From assembly GCF_011398925.1 (NCBI RefSeq), contig NZ_AP022842.1:1476001-1540000 (forward strand): a DNA stretch of 64,000 nt. The letters are read 5' to 3'. A model generated the notes under the pieces. It was not told where the DNA came from. It searched no databases and worked only from the letters and a program-made list of their open reading frames with translations. Position numbers and translations under genes: made by a program. Shown piece by piece: positions 1 to 13,146 of this stretch. Positions within the stretch are counted from its first letter, which is position 1, and each line of letters opens with the position of its first letter. This stretch comes from Bacillus sp. KH172YL63 (lineage in GTDB: Bacteria > Bacillota > Bacilli > Bacillales > Bacillaceae_B).

Positions 1-3000
1 TGATCGGAAGCGGACCCATCATCATCGGCCAGGCGGCAGAATTCGACTACGCCGGAACACAAGCATGTATCGCATTAAAAGAAGAAGGCTATCGGGTGAT
101 CCTGGTGAATTCGAATCCTGCCACCATTATGACTGACGCAGAAATGGCAGATAAAGTGTACATTGAACCGTTGACGCTCGAGTTTGTCAGCAGGATCATT
201 CGTAAAGAGCGGCCGGACGCTGTCCTTCCAACATTGGGGGGACAAACAGGATTGAACCTGGCTGTTGAGCTCGCACAATCCGGTGTGTTGGAAGAATGTG
301 GGGTGGAGATTCTCGGTACAAAGCTTTCTGCCATTGAAAAAGCAGAAGACCGGGACCTTTTTAGAAACCTGATGAATGAACTGGAAGAACCGGTGCCGGA
401 AAGTGAGATCATCCGGACGGTGGAGGAAGCCTTTCAGTTTGTGAAAGAAGTTGGCTTCCCGGTCATTGTGCGCCCTGCATACACGCTCGGGGGCACAGGC
501 GGTGGAATCTGTCATACGGAAGAGGAACTGAAGGAAATCGTTGGTTCCGGGTTGAAGTACAGCCCGGTGACCCAATGCTTACTGGAAAAAAGCATTGCAG
601 GGTTTAAAGAAATAGAGTACGAGGTCATGAGGGATGCATCCGATAACGCCATCGTCGTATGTAATATGGAGAATGTCGACCCAGTGGGGATCCATACAGG
701 GGATTCGATCGTGGTGGCACCGAGTCAGACTTTAAGCGACAGGGAATATCAGATGCTCCGTAATACGAGCCTGAAAATCATCCGTGCCCTTGGGATCGAA
801 GGAGGGTGTAACGTACAGTTGGCCCTCGATCCGGATAGCTTCCAATACTACATCATCGAAGTGAATCCCAGGGTGAGCCGTTCATCTGCCCTCGCTTCCA
901 AGGCAACAGGCTATCCGATTGCCAAGCTTGCAGCAAAGATCGCCGTCGGACTGACGCTCGATGAGATGATGAACCCTGTTACCGGTAAAACCTATGCATC
1001 GTTTGAGCCTGCACTGGATTACGTCGTGACCAAAATTCCGAGATGGCCATTTGACAAATTTGAAGCGGCCAAGCGCAACCTGGGCACCCAAATGAAAGCG
1101 ACCGGTGAAGTCATGGCAATCGGCAGGACGTTTGAAGAGTCGCTTCTGAAGGCGATCCGCTCACTTGAATGCAACACGTATCATCTTGAATTGAACGACG
1201 CTGAACAATTTACCGACGAATGGATTGAAAAGAGGATACGTAAAGCAGGGGACGAAAGGCTCTTCTATATCGGCGAAGCACTCCGAAGAGGGGTGACGAT
1301 CGAAAGAATACACGAATGGAGCAGAATCGATCTATTCTTCTTGTACAAGATGAATAGAATCGTAGAATTCGAAAGGGAACTGGCCAATGAACCTTTCGAT
1401 CTTGAACTGGCAGGGAAAGCGAAGAGAATGGGCTTTGCAGATCATAAGCTCGCAAGACTGTGGAACTGTACGGAAAGGGAGCTTTATTACTGGAGAAAGG
1501 AAAGTGGATTGATCCCCGTATATAAAATGGTGGATACATGTGCGGCAGAATTTGAATCAGAAACGCCCTATTTCTATGGCACGTACGAGGACGAGAATGA
1601 GTCTCAGGTCACCGCACGGGAGAGTGTCATCGTCCTTGGGTCAGGCCCGATCAGGATCGGGCAGGGGGTGGAGTTCGATTATGCAACGGTGCATTCTGTC
1701 TGGGCAATCAAGGAAGCAGGGTATGAGGCGATCATCGTAAATAACAACCCAGAAACGGTTTCAACTGATTTCAGCATATCGGATAAACTATACTTCGAGC
1801 CGCTGACCGTAGAAGATGTGATGCATATTATCGATCTTGAAAAACCAAAGGGCGTCGTCGTCCAGTTCGGCGGTCAAACTGCGATCAACCTTGCAGACGA
1901 ACTCGTAAGCAGGGGCGTCAAAATTCTTGGAACTTCCCTTGCGGATCTCGACCGGGCAGAGAACCGGGATAAGTTCGAGCATACGCTGAAGGAACTCTCC
2001 ATCCCGCAGCCCGAAGGAAAAACAGCTGTATCCGTCGAAGGGGCCATCCTCATTGCCGAAGATATCGGATACCCGGTGCTCGTCAGACCATCATATGTGC
2101 TGGGGGGAAGGGCGATGGAAATCGTCTACCGGAAAGAGGAGCTTTTGCAATATATGCAAAATGCCGTGAAGGTCAATCCAGAGCACCCTGTATTGATTGA
2201 CAGGTATTTGATCGGGAAGGAAATTGAAGTCGATGCCATCTCTGATGGAGTGGATGTGGTCATCCCGGGGATCATGGAACATATCGAACGGGCCGGGGTC
2301 CACTCCGGGGATTCCATTGCTGTATATCCGCCGCAACAGCTGTCATCTGAACAGAAGCAGACGATCGTTGATTACACGACCCGTTTGGCCAAAGGCTTGA
2401 ACATCGTCGGCTTATTGAATATCCAATACGTCATCTCAAAAGGAGAGGTATTCGTCCTGGAAGTGAATCCACGCTCCAGCCGGACAGTACCGTTCATCAG
2501 TAAAATCACCAATGTACCAATGGCGAATATGGCGACAAAGGCCATACTCGGAATCTCCTTGAAAGATCAAGGCTATGAGTCAGGTTTGATACCCGAGAAA
2601 CACGGTGTGTACGTGAAGGTACCTGTCTTCTCCTTTGCTAAACTGAGACGGGTTGACATCACCCTTGGCCCTGAAATGAAATCGACGGGGGAAGTGATGG
2701 GGAAAGACTCTACCTTGGAAAAAGCCCTGTACAAAGGAATGGTAGCGGCGGGGATGCAGATGAAAGAATACGGTTCGGTGTTAATGACGGTGGCTGATAA
2801 AGATAAGGATGAAGCGGTCCGACTCGCTAGGCGCTTTATCGATATCGGATACAGCATCCTTGCGACGAAAGGGACTGCCGGGCATCTAAAGCAAGCAAAT
2901 ATCGCCGTCAGTGAAGTGGATAAGATCGGGTCAAAAGGACCGACCCTGCTGGATATCATCCAAAGTGGAGAAACGCAGCTTGTAATCAATACGCTCACGA

Positions 3001-3175
3001 AAGGGAAACAGCCGGAAAGGGATGGATTCAGGATCCGGAGGGAATCGGTGGAAAATGGAATCCCATGCCTCACATCACTCGATACAGCGGAAGCCATCCT
3101 GCGGGTGATTGAATCGATGACATTCTCGGCTGAAGCGCTTCAGTCACAACAGAAGACAAGAGAGGCGGTCTATCA

Positions 3176-3179
<4 letters not shown>
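1..3179 (+). CDS. pyrAB: carbamoyl-phosphate synthase, large subunit (partial, 5' end outside window)
   Basis: Makes carbamoyl phosphate from bicarbonate, ammonia (from the glutaminase subunit) and two ATP, the first step of pyrimidine synthesis. The frame is open from base 3, and the first residues ([18 protein letters not shown]) are the conserved start of the family, so only about 14 residues are missing. The protein shows the expected internal duplication: a second [16 protein letters not shown] copy begins near base 1636. Both halves carry ATP-grasp glycine loops ([16 protein letters not shown]). The last ~130 residues form the MGS-like allosteric domain. Total length would be about 1072 aa, as in B. 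subtilis. The stop overlaps pyrK by 4 nt (ATGA). It is part of the pyr operon; the PyrR attenuators would lie upstream of the window. Confidence 0.97.
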
Positions 3180-5559
<2,380 letters not shown>

Positions 5560-5563
<4 letters not shown>

Positions 5564-6183
5564 AGCATGAAATCGCGAAACAACTATTGGATATCAAAGC
5601 AGTGTATTTAAATCCGTCTGATCCGTTTACGTGGTCTTCAGGGATCAAGTCCCCGATTTATTGTGATAACCGTCTGACGCTTTCTTATCCTGGTGTAAGA
5701 AATGATATTGCGACAGGCCTTGCAGAGATGATCAAGGAGCGTTTCCCGGAAACAACATTGATTGCCGGAACAGCAACGGCAGGCATTCCCCATGCTGCCT
5801 GGGTAAGTGAGAAACTGAACCTTCCGATGTGTTACGTAAGGTCAAAACCGAAGGCACACGGAAAAGGGAAGCAGATCGAAGGACTGACCGCACCGGGACA
5901 AAAAGTGGTCGTGGTGGAAGATTTGATTTCCACCGGAGGTAGCTGCATCACAGCCGTGAACGCATTAAGGGAAGCAGGCTGCGAGGTGCTGGGGGTCGTC
6001 GCGATCTTTACATATGAATTGGAAAAAGGGGTAAACATGCTTGAAGAGAATGGGATCACCGCTTATTCTCTTTCGGATTATTCAAGCCTGTTGGAAGTAG
6101 CTTTAGAAAAAGGCGTCATCGGAGAAGAGGAATTGTCCGAGTTGCACAGGTGGAGAAAAGATCCTGAGTTGTGGGGGAACTAG
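5560..6183 (+). CDS. pyrE: orotate phosphoribosyltransferase
   Basis: Joins orotate and PRPP to give OMP, the substrate of PyrF. The 207 aa protein contains the PRPP-binding signature [13 protein letters not shown] near residues 113-125. The ATG at 5560 (MKHEIAK) overlaps the pyrF stop and has GGGAGGG just upstream; an in-frame start 15 nt earlier is less likely. It is the last gene of the pyr operon and is followed by a strong terminator. Confidence 0.95.
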
Positions 6184-6198
6184 CTATTCTTAAAAGAA

Positions 6199-6240
6199 AA
6201 TCCGGACCCAGTCCATGCTAATGGAATGGGTCCGGATTAT
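6199..6240. terminator. terminator between convergent pyrE and rqcH
   Basis: Arms AATCCGGACCCA and TGGGTCCGGATT (12 bp, perfect) with an inner TCCAT/ATGGA extension and a four-base loop. There is A-rich sequence on the left and T-rich sequence on the right, so it could work in both directions: for the pyr operon (+) and for rqcH (-). Confidence 0.85.
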
Positions 6241-6271
6241 TTATTAATAGTGAGATGTAATAGGCGTTTCC

Positions 6272-7975
6272 TCAATCCCTCAAAGATCTGACCAAATCCA
6301 AATCAGGGGTAACATACATGGTTTGCTGCCCTTCGTAAATGACAAAACCGGGCTTGGCGCCTTTTGGTTTCTTTACCTGTTTCACTTCGGTGTAATCAAC
6401 CGGCACCGAGCTTGATTCCCGGGCTTTACTGAAGTAAGCTGCAATGTTGGCCGCCTCCTTGATCGTCTGCCCGGAAGGATTTTTACTCCTGATTACAACG
6501 TGGGAACCTGGTATATCCTTCGTATGAAGCCAGATTTCTTCCCGGCCCGCGACCTTATTTGTCAGATAGTCGTTTTGTTTATTATTTTTCCCAACCAGGA
6601 TGGGTGTCCCGTCAGAGGAGGTGTATGCTTCAAGGACAGGCTTCAGGTTGGCTTTCTTCTTTTTCGTTTGCTTTCTCGCTCTCAGGTAGCCTTCTTCTTC
6701 AAGCTCTTCCCTGATTTCCTCGACGTCCTTCGTCCCTGCTGATTCCAGCTGCTGCATCAACTGCTCGAGGTATGCAATTTCTTCCTCGGCTTTTTCTATT
6801 TGTTCATGAACGATTTTCACTGCGTTCTTCGCTTTTTGATAGCGTGAGAAATAGAGCTGTGCATTGTCTGATGGGGATTTTTGCGGGTTGAGTGGAATCG
6901 TGATGCTCTCCCCGTTCTCATCATAGTAATTGACGACACTGACCTCGGTCATGCCCCGTTCGACGGCGTAAAGGTTCGATGTTAGAAGTTCACCGAGCAG
7001 TTGATAGCGGTCGGCGAGTTTTGCATCTTCCAACGTTTGTTTTAACTTCTCGATTTTATTGACATTCTTATCCCGTTCATTCCGGATGAATTTTTCCAGG
7101 TCATTTCCTTGCTGCTTTACACGGTCCCGTGCCGCTTTTTGGTAAAAGAACCGGTCCAATAATTCGCTTAAAGAAGAGAATGCCTGCTTTTCCCCCTGAA
7201 GGTGCTGCAGGTCGAGCCAGTAAAAGCTTTCTTTGTCCCCTGCCGTCAGCGTCGGTGTGACCTTGTCCGACTTTGCCAAATCCATCATGTGAAGAAAAGC
7301 ATCCGCGATCCCGGACTGATGGCCGATGCCTGCCCGGTGAACCACTTCTTTTGCAAGAAGGGGAGAGACCCCGGCGAACGACTGGACAATCTGCTTATCG
7401 AGCTTGCCTGAGTTAAAGTCCAGTGCCCGTAAGACGTCTTCGCCTGTCACTTCAAGAGGATTCTTCTTATCCTGCTGAGGCGGAAGTACGTACGTATGGC
7501 CGGGAAGGACCGTCCGGTGGGAATTCATGCTCGGTGGAAGATGCTTGATGCTGTCAAGGATCATGTTCCGTTCTTTGTCGACCAGGATGATATTGCTGTG
7601 CCGGCCCATGATTTCAACGATCACCTGCTTATAAGAAATATCACCGATTTCATTCCGGCCTTTCACCTCGAAGATGATCATGCGGTCGAGGGCGACTTGA
7701 TTGATGCCCTCGATGATATACCCTTCAAGATGCTTGCGAAGGAGCATGCAGAACATCGGGGGAACAGACGGGTTTTCATAATTTTCATTTGTGATCTGTA
7801 CCCGTGAATAGCTCGGATGTGCGGATAACAGCACTTTATGATTCTTTCCGTTGGCACGGATGATCATGATGATTTCATTTTTATATGGTTGATGTATTTT
7901 GTTGATTCGTCCATGTAATAAGTTCTCATTTAATTCTTGCGTCATGCTTTTTGTGAATAATCCATCAAATGACAT
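6272..7975 (-). CDS. rqcH: ribosome quality control factor RqcH (NFACT family)
   Basis: Binds obstructed 50S subunits carrying peptidyl-tRNA and recruits tRNA-Ala to add C-terminal alanine tails that mark the nascent chain for degradation (established for B. subtilis YloA/RqcH). The 567 aa protein has an NFACT-N domain, with D97-R98 present at the positions shown to be needed for Ala-tRNA recruitment, then [11 protein letters not shown], a helix-hairpin-helix, a long middle coiled coil and a C-terminal NFACT-R domain ([14 protein letters not shown] from residue 482). I placed the start at MSFDG, 9 nt inside the longest frame, because AAAGGA is then 8 nt upstream and the DR pair falls exactly at 97-98. 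It is the only minus-strand gene in the window and is probably monocistronic. Confidence 0.93.
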   Translation of the reverse strand: MSFDGLFTKSMTQELNENLLHGRINKIHQPYKNEIIMIIRANGKNHKVLLSAHPSYSRVQITNENYENPSVPPMFCMLLRKHLEGYIIEGINQVALDRMIIFEVKGRNEIGDISYKQVIVEIMGRHSNIILVDKERNMILDSIKHLPPSMNSHRTVLPGHTYVLPPQQDKKNPLEVTGEDVLRALDFNSGKLDKQIVQSFAGVSPLLAKEVVHRAGIGHQSGIADAFLHMMDLAKSDKVTPTLTAGDKESFYWLDLQHLQGEKQAFSSLSELLDRFFYQKAARDRVKQQGNDLEKFIRNERDKNVNKIEKLKQTLEDAKLADRYQLLGELLTSNLYAVERGMTEVSVVNYYDENGESITIPLNPQKSPSDNAQLYFSRYQKAKNAVKIVHEQIEKAEEEIAYLEQLMQQLESAGTKDVEEIREELEEEGYLRARKQTKKKKANLKPVLEAYTSSDGTPILVGKNNKQNDYLTNKVAGREEIWLHTKDIPGSHVVIRSKNPSGQTIKEAANIAAYFSKARESSSVPVDYTEVKQVKKPKGAKPGFVIYEGQQTMYVTPDLDLVRSLRD

Positions 7976-8173
7976 AAACAACATCCTTTGCTCTAAACGA
8001 TTTCAATTCGTTCTCCTTAATCACCCTGACAGTTCATTCTGCCAAATGTAATCGATTTTACCCTCCGGGGGGATAAAATGCAAAACGTAATTAAATCATA
8101 TCATTTTTTAGGACGAGTCTGAATAAGAATGCTATGAGAAGGACAACTTTTCGTATCGTAGGAGGAGAGTGAA

Positions 8174-8185
8174 ATGGTTGCATGA
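8174..8185 (+). other. possible three-codon minicistron (M-V-A-stop) upstream of yloB
   Basis: The strong Shine-Dalgarno AGGAGG (8160-8165) is 8 nt from an ATG at 8174 that reads only ATG GTT GCA TGA. Its stop overlaps the yloB start as ATGA (8182-8185). The yloB ATG itself is 16 nt from the SD, longer than usual, so initiation there may depend on termination-reinitiation. Seen in sequence; the function is inferred. Confidence 0.4.
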
Positions 8186-10863
8186 AATTTCATGAGATGA
8201 GACAAGAGGACATAGAACAGTCATTGAATACGGACTATAAAGAAGGGCTTTCCACAAAAGATGTAGCCGAGAGAAGGAAACAATATGGCTATAACCAATT
8301 AGAAGAAGCTGAGCAGCAATCAGCTTTATTATTGTTTTTCAGCCAATTCAAGGACTTCATGGTTCTCGTGTTGCTGGCAGCCACTCTCATTTCCGGATTG
8401 CTCGGTGAGTATATCGATGCGATTGCCATCATTGCCATTGTTTTAATCAACGGGTTCCTCGGCTTTTTCCAGGAGAGAAAAGCAGAAAGGTCCCTACAAG
8501 CATTAAAGGAGCTTTCAGCCCCGCAGGTGACGGTGTTGAGGGATGGGAAATGGATGAAATTGGCTTCAAAGGAAGTGATGATCGGGGATGTGATCCGTTT
8601 TGCAAGCGGAGACCGGATCGGTGCTGACGTCAGGCTGATTGAAGCGAATAACCTGGAGATAGAAGAGTCTGCATTAACCGGGGAGTCTTTACCTGTTACC
8701 AAAACAACCGCTCCTGTCTCCGGTGAAAATATAAGTCTCGGTGATTTGGAAAATATGGCGTTCATGGGCACGATGGTCACAAGGGGCAACGGGATTGGCG
8801 TGGTGACCGCGATCGGGATGAAAACGGCAATGGGTCAAATTGCTGATATGATCCAAAAGGCGGAAACGATGATCACCCCTCTTCAAAGAAGACTTGAGGA
8901 GTTGGGGAAAATCCTCATTACGGTTGCCCTGATTTTGACGGCTCTCGTTGTCGGCATCGGGGTCATTCAGGGCCATGACATGTATACGATGTTCCTTGCT
9001 GGCGTTTCACTTGCGGTGGCAGCCATTCCGGAAGGCCTGCCGGCGATCGTGACCGTGGCTCTATCCCTCGGTGTGCAGAGGATGATCAAGAAAAAAGCGA
9101 TTGTCAGGAAGCTGCCGGCAGTCGAAACACTCGGGTGTGCATCGGTCATTTGCTCGGACAAAACAGGTACGCTCACGCAAAATAAAATGACCGTCACCCA
9201 TCTGTGGAGCGGCGGCCGGATGTGGACTGTCAGTGGATCAGGATATGAGCCGAACGGGCAATTTTATGACGGGGAACAAAGGGTGGCACCTCACAGTGAG
9301 CAGCCCCTTCACCAATTATTGACCTTCGGGATGCTGTGTAACCATGCAGAACTCATCACCCGTGAAGAACGTTTCGTCGTCGATGGAGATCCTACAGAAG
9401 GCGCGCTTCTGGTCGCAGGATTAAAAGCAGGCCTCACGAGGGAAGCATTACAGAAAAAATTTACCGTTGTGAAGGAATTTCCCTTTGATTCAACGAGAAA
9501 GTTGATGACCATCATCGTGACGGATCACAACGGGAAGTATTTCTCAGTCACAAAAGGGGCTCCTGACGTGCTGGTGGGGAAAAGTTCCACAATTTTGTGG
9601 GAAGGAAGGATTGTACCTATATCCTCAGAGTTTTCCAAAAAGGTCGAGGAAACGATTAGTGACATGTCATCACATGCACTCCGGAATATTGCCATCGCAT
9701 ATAAAACAATCGATGGAAGGTCGATAGAAACGCTGACAGAAGGCGATGTGGAACAGGGAGTGACATTCATCGGGCTGCAGGGAATGATCGATCCTCCCCG
9801 TCCTGAAGTGAAGCAAGCGGTCAGAGAATGCCGTGCAGCAGGCATCAAGACCGTGATGATCACAGGCGATCATGTCTTGACCGCAAAGGCGATAGCGAGA
9901 CAGCTTGGGATCTTAAAGAATAAAGACCGGGTATTGGACGGCAAGGCATTGAATGAAATGGAAGTGTCTGAACTTGAAGAAGTCGTCGATCAAGTCTCAG
10001 TGTTTGCCAGGGTGTCCCCTGAACATAAGCTGAAGATTGTGAAGGCCCTCCAAAACAGGGGCCATATTGTAGCGATGACCGGCGATGGGGTGAATGACGC
10101 CCCGGCAATCAAATCGTCCGACATCGGTGTTGCCATGGGGATCACCGGCACGGATGTGGCCAAAGAGTCCTCTTCACTCGTATTACTGGATGATAACTTT
10201 GCCACAATCAAGTCAGCGATCGGAGAAGGGCGAAATATTTACGAGAATATCAGGAAATTCGTCAGGTACCTGCTTGCTTCAAACGTAGGGGAAATCCTTG
10301 TGATGCTGTTCGCGATGATTCTTGCACTGCCGCTTCCGCTTGTGCCGATCCAGATCCTCTGGGTCAACCTGGTAACTGACGGTCTGCCTGCCATGGCACT
10401 CGGCCTCGATAAGCCGGAAGATGATGTCATGAAGAGGAAGCCGAGACATCCGAAAGAAGGCGTATTTGCAAGGGGCTTGGGGTGGAAGGTCGTCTCCAGG
10501 GGATTCTTGATCGGCGGTGTGACATTACTTGCGTTCATGCTTTCCTACAAGACCCATCCTGATCACCTGGCCTATGCACAAACGGTGGCATTTGCCACGC
10601 TGGTCATGGCGCAGCTCATCCATGTATTCGACTGCAGGAGCGAAGTATCGGTCTTTTCGAGGAACCCGTTTGGGAATATGTATCTCGTTTTTGCCGTCTT
10701 ATCTTCACTCGTCCTGATGCTCTTGGTCATATATATACCTTCTCTCCAGCCGATTTTCCATACCGTACCGATCGTACTGAAAGACTGGCTGTTGATCATC
10801 GGTTTAAGCTCTGTCCCTACCTTTTTACTCGCCGGGTCATTTTTTGCAAGAAAAAAACAGTGA
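8182..10863 (+). CDS. yloB: P2A-type calcium-transporting ATPase
   Basis: Membrane P-type ATPase that exports Ca2+; the B. subtilis homologue YloB is linked to spore calcium and heat resistance. The 893 aa protein has an actuator domain with TGES, the PEGL turn in TM4 (AAIPEGLPA), the phosphorylated aspartate D326 in CSDKTGTLTQNK, a KGAPD nucleotide-binding motif, TGD and the hinge GDGVNDAP, and about ten membrane segments ending at LLAGSFF. The start MKFHEM matches the family N-terminus, and an in-frame stop at 8170 excludes any earlier start. Spacing to the SD is long (see minicistron). It stands alone, followed by a terminator. Confidence 0.95.
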   Translation: MKFHEMRQEDIEQSLNTDYKEGLSTKDVAERRKQYGYNQLEEAEQQSALLLFFSQFKDFMVLVLLAATLISGLLGEYIDAIAIIAIVLINGFLGFFQERKAERSLQALKELSAPQVTVLRDGKWMKLASKEVMIGDVIRFASGDRIGADVRLIEANNLEIEESALTGESLPVTKTTAPVSGENISLGDLENMAFMGTMVTRGNGIGVVTAIGMKTAMGQIADMIQKAETMITPLQRRLEELGKILITVALILTALVVGIGVIQGHDMYTMFLAGVSLAVAAIPEGLPAIVTVALSLGVQRMIKKKAIVRKLPAVETLGCASVICSDKTGTLTQNKMTVTHLWSGGRMWTVSGSGYEPNGQFYDGEQRVAPHSEQPLHQLLTFGMLCNHAELITREERFVVDGDPTEGALLVAGLKAGLTREALQKKFTVVKEFPFDSTRKLMTIIVTDHNGKYFSVTKGAPDVLVGKSSTILWEGRIVPISSEFSKKVEETISDMSSHALRNIAIAYKTIDGRSIETLTEGDVEQGVTFIGLQGMIDPPRPEVKQAVRECRAAGIKTVMITGDHVLTAKAIARQLGILKNKDRVLDGKALNEMEVSELEEVVDQVSVFARVSPEHKLKIVKALQNRGHIVAMTGDGVNDAPAIKSSDIGVAMGITGTDVAKESSSLVLLDDNFATIKSAIGEGRNIYENIRKFVRYLLASNVGEILVMLFAMILALPLPLVPIQILWVNLVTDGLPAMALGLDKPEDDVMKRKPRHPKEGVFARGLGWKVVSRGFLIGGVTLLAFMLSYKTHPDHLAYAQTVAFATLVMAQLIHVFDCRSEVSVFSRNPFGNMYLVFAVLSSLVLMLLVIYIPSLQPIFHTVPIVLKDWLLIIGLSSVPTFLLAGSFFARKKQ

Positions 10864-10880
10864 AATATGGTATAATCCAA

Positions 10881-10914
10881 AAGGTAATAGAGTAAGTCCT
10901 CTATTACCTTTTTT
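10881..10914 (+). terminator. terminator of yloB
   Basis: Perfect 12-bp stem AAGGTAATAGAG / CTCTATTACCTT with a six-base loop, followed by TTTT. Confidence 0.85.
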
Positions 10915-10983
10915 ATATCAATCACTACCGGAGTCATGACTTGATCTATACAGGTATCCCGTTAAAAGATTGGATGTGATCGA

Positions 10984-11859
10984 ATGGTTGTGAGTATGAC
11001 AGGCTTTGGACGAAGCAAAGTCGACTCAGATCAACATACTGTAACGGTAGAAATGAAGTCTGTTAATCACAGATTCAATGAATGTTACATAAGAATGCCC
11101 CGGCAACTGATGAAAATCGAAGAAAAAATCAAGAAACAAGTATCCCGTTTCGTGAAACGGGGAAAAGTGGATATTTTCATCACCATCAGCGGGGAAGGTC
11201 TGGTACATAAAAATCTACATATTGACTGGAAGCTCATTCAAGATTATTATCAGTTAGTAAATAAAGTGAAAGAAACCTACTCTTTACAAGATGAAGTACA
11301 ATTATCCCATCTCCTGACCAGGGAAGAATTCATTGTGGTCGAAGAGATGGAAGATGAGAACGAAGAGCTTGAACTTTTGGTTTTGAAAGCTGTAAATAAA
11401 GCTTCGATGGATCTCAGGGAAATGCGTGAGAACGAAGGGAAGCTCCTCAAGGAAGATTTTCTTTCCCATCTCCGGCATTTTGAGAACAGTGTGGTCGAAC
11501 TGAAAAAACATGCCCCTGAAGTGGTCAGGCAATACAGGGAACGATTGAGGAAGAGGATTGTCGAATACAACGAAATGCCTTTTGATGAAAGTCGTTTACT
11601 GACCGAGGTGGCAGTATTTGCAGATAAGTCCGATATCACGGAAGAATTGACCAGGCTCGAAAGCCATATTCAGTATTTCCACTCCGCATTGACTGGAGAA
11701 GGACCGGTAGGCAGGAAGCTGGATTTCATGATTCAGGAAATGAACCGGGAAGTGAATACAATCGGCTCAAAAGCAAATGATTCCTTCATCGCCACCATTG
11801 TCGTTGAATTAAAATCAACACTTGAGAAGCTGAGGGAACAAGTGCAAAATGTAGAATAA
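10984..11859 (+). CDS. yloC: YicC-family endoribonuclease YloC
   Basis: Member of the YicC/YloC family of endoribonucleases. The 291 aa protein starts with the conserved [11 protein letters not shown] and has the conserved N-terminal SVNHRF segment. A C-terminal helical region (DUF1732-like, containing [21 protein letters not shown]) closes the protein. It precedes remA-gmk-rpoZ as in B. subtilis. The RNA substrate cannot be inferred from sequence. Confidence 0.92.
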   Translation: MVVSMTGFGRSKVDSDQHTVTVEMKSVNHRFNECYIRMPRQLMKIEEKIKKQVSRFVKRGKVDIFITISGEGLVHKNLHIDWKLIQDYYQLVNKVKETYSLQDEVQLSHLLTREEFIVVEEMEDENEELELLVLKAVNKASMDLREMRENEGKLLKEDFLSHLRHFENSVVELKKHAPEVVRQYRERLRKRIVEYNEMPFDESRLLTEVAVFADKSDITEELTRLESHIQYFHSALTGEGPVGRKLDFMIQEMNREVNTIGSKANDSFIATIVVELKSTLEKLREQVQNVE

Positions 11860-11915
11860 CAAGTTTAGTTTCCATCCATTCAGGCGAAACTAGACTATTG
11901 ATTAGGAGGAGCGTT

Positions 11916-12188
11916 ATGTCGATCAAGCTCATCAATATAGGTTTTGGAAATATTGTTTCAGCTAACCGCATCATATCAATTGTCAGCCCTGAATCAGCCC
12001 CGATCAAGCGTCTGATCCAGGATGCGAGAGATCGCGGAACACTTGTAGATGCTACATATGGAAGACGGACGAGAGCGGTGATCATCACGGATAGTGATCA
12101 TGTGATCCTTTCAGCTGTGCAGCCCGAAACCGTTGCTCATCGTTTGACTGATAAAGAGGATTTAGTAGAAGAAGGGCAGGGTAAATAA
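11916..12188 (+). CDS. remA: extracellular matrix regulator RemA
   Basis: Small DNA-binding activator of biofilm-matrix operons and osmoprotection genes in B. subtilis. It is 90 aa, about the family length (89). I chose ATG 11916 ([12 protein letters not shown]) because AGGAGG lies just upstream; the open frame begins 18 nt earlier without an SD. The stop is immediately followed by the gmk ATG, so the two are probably co-translated. Confidence 0.93.
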   Translation: MSIKLINIGFGNIVSANRIISIVSPESAPIKRLIQDARDRGTLVDATYGRRTRAVIITDSDHVILSAVQPETVAHRLTDKEDLVEEGQGK

Positions 12189-12803
<615 letters not shown>

Positions 12804-13025
12804 ATGTTAAACCCATCCATTGATTCTTTAATGAAGAAGATCGACTCTAAATATTCGTTAGTCAGTATTGCAGCGAAGCGTGCAAGAAACCTGCAGGATA
12901 CAGGTGATTTCCGTTTGAACAGCTATGATTCCCATAAATTCGTAGGGAAAGCGCTGGAAGAAATCCAGGCTGGACAATTATCCATGAAAGAAAGAGATGC
13001 CAAAGCCGTTTATTCCGATGAATAA
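12804..13025 (+). CDS. rpoZ: RNA polymerase omega subunit
   Basis: Small subunit that aids assembly and stability of RNA polymerase through beta'. It is 73 aa. The conserved core [14 protein letters not shown] is near residue 20, followed by the [10 protein letters not shown] segment. It starts directly after the gmk stop and is followed by a terminator. Confidence 0.94.
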   Translation: MLNPSIDSLMKKIDSKYSLVSIAAKRARNLQDTGDFRLNSYDSHKFVGKALEEIQAGQLSMKERDAKAVYSDE

Positions 13026-13054
13026 AACACGGTAAGCTGAATGAATAACTCTAC

Positions 13055-13107
13055 GGGGTTGACTCGAAAGATTTCATCGTCTTTCGAGACAACCCTATTT
13101 TCTTTTT
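13055..13107 (+). terminator. terminator of yloC-remA-gmk-rpoZ
   Basis: GGGGTTGACTCGAAAGA pairs with TCTTTCGAGACAACCC (one mismatch) around a short loop, followed by a T-rich tail. Confidence 0.8.
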
Positions 13108-13146
13108 CTATCACTATCCTTCATAATATAGGGAGGATAAAGAGTA

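Noticed and set aside
89..575. Long antisense frames opposite pyrAB (and similar ones opposite yloB, smc, topA, ffh)
   Set aside because: Shadows of strongly biased coding sequence on the other strand; the + strand genes are certain and the antisense products match nothing.
8054..8076. Short palindrome TTTTA-CCCTCC-GGGGGG-ATAAAA between rqcH and yloB
   Set aside because: It can only form a very small hairpin and does not match a known operator; not enough to call a regulatory site.
10846..10876. TATAAT preceded by TTGCAA at the end of yloB as a yloC promoter
   Set aside because: Spacer is about 21 nt and the yloB terminator lies directly downstream, so it would be terminated at once.
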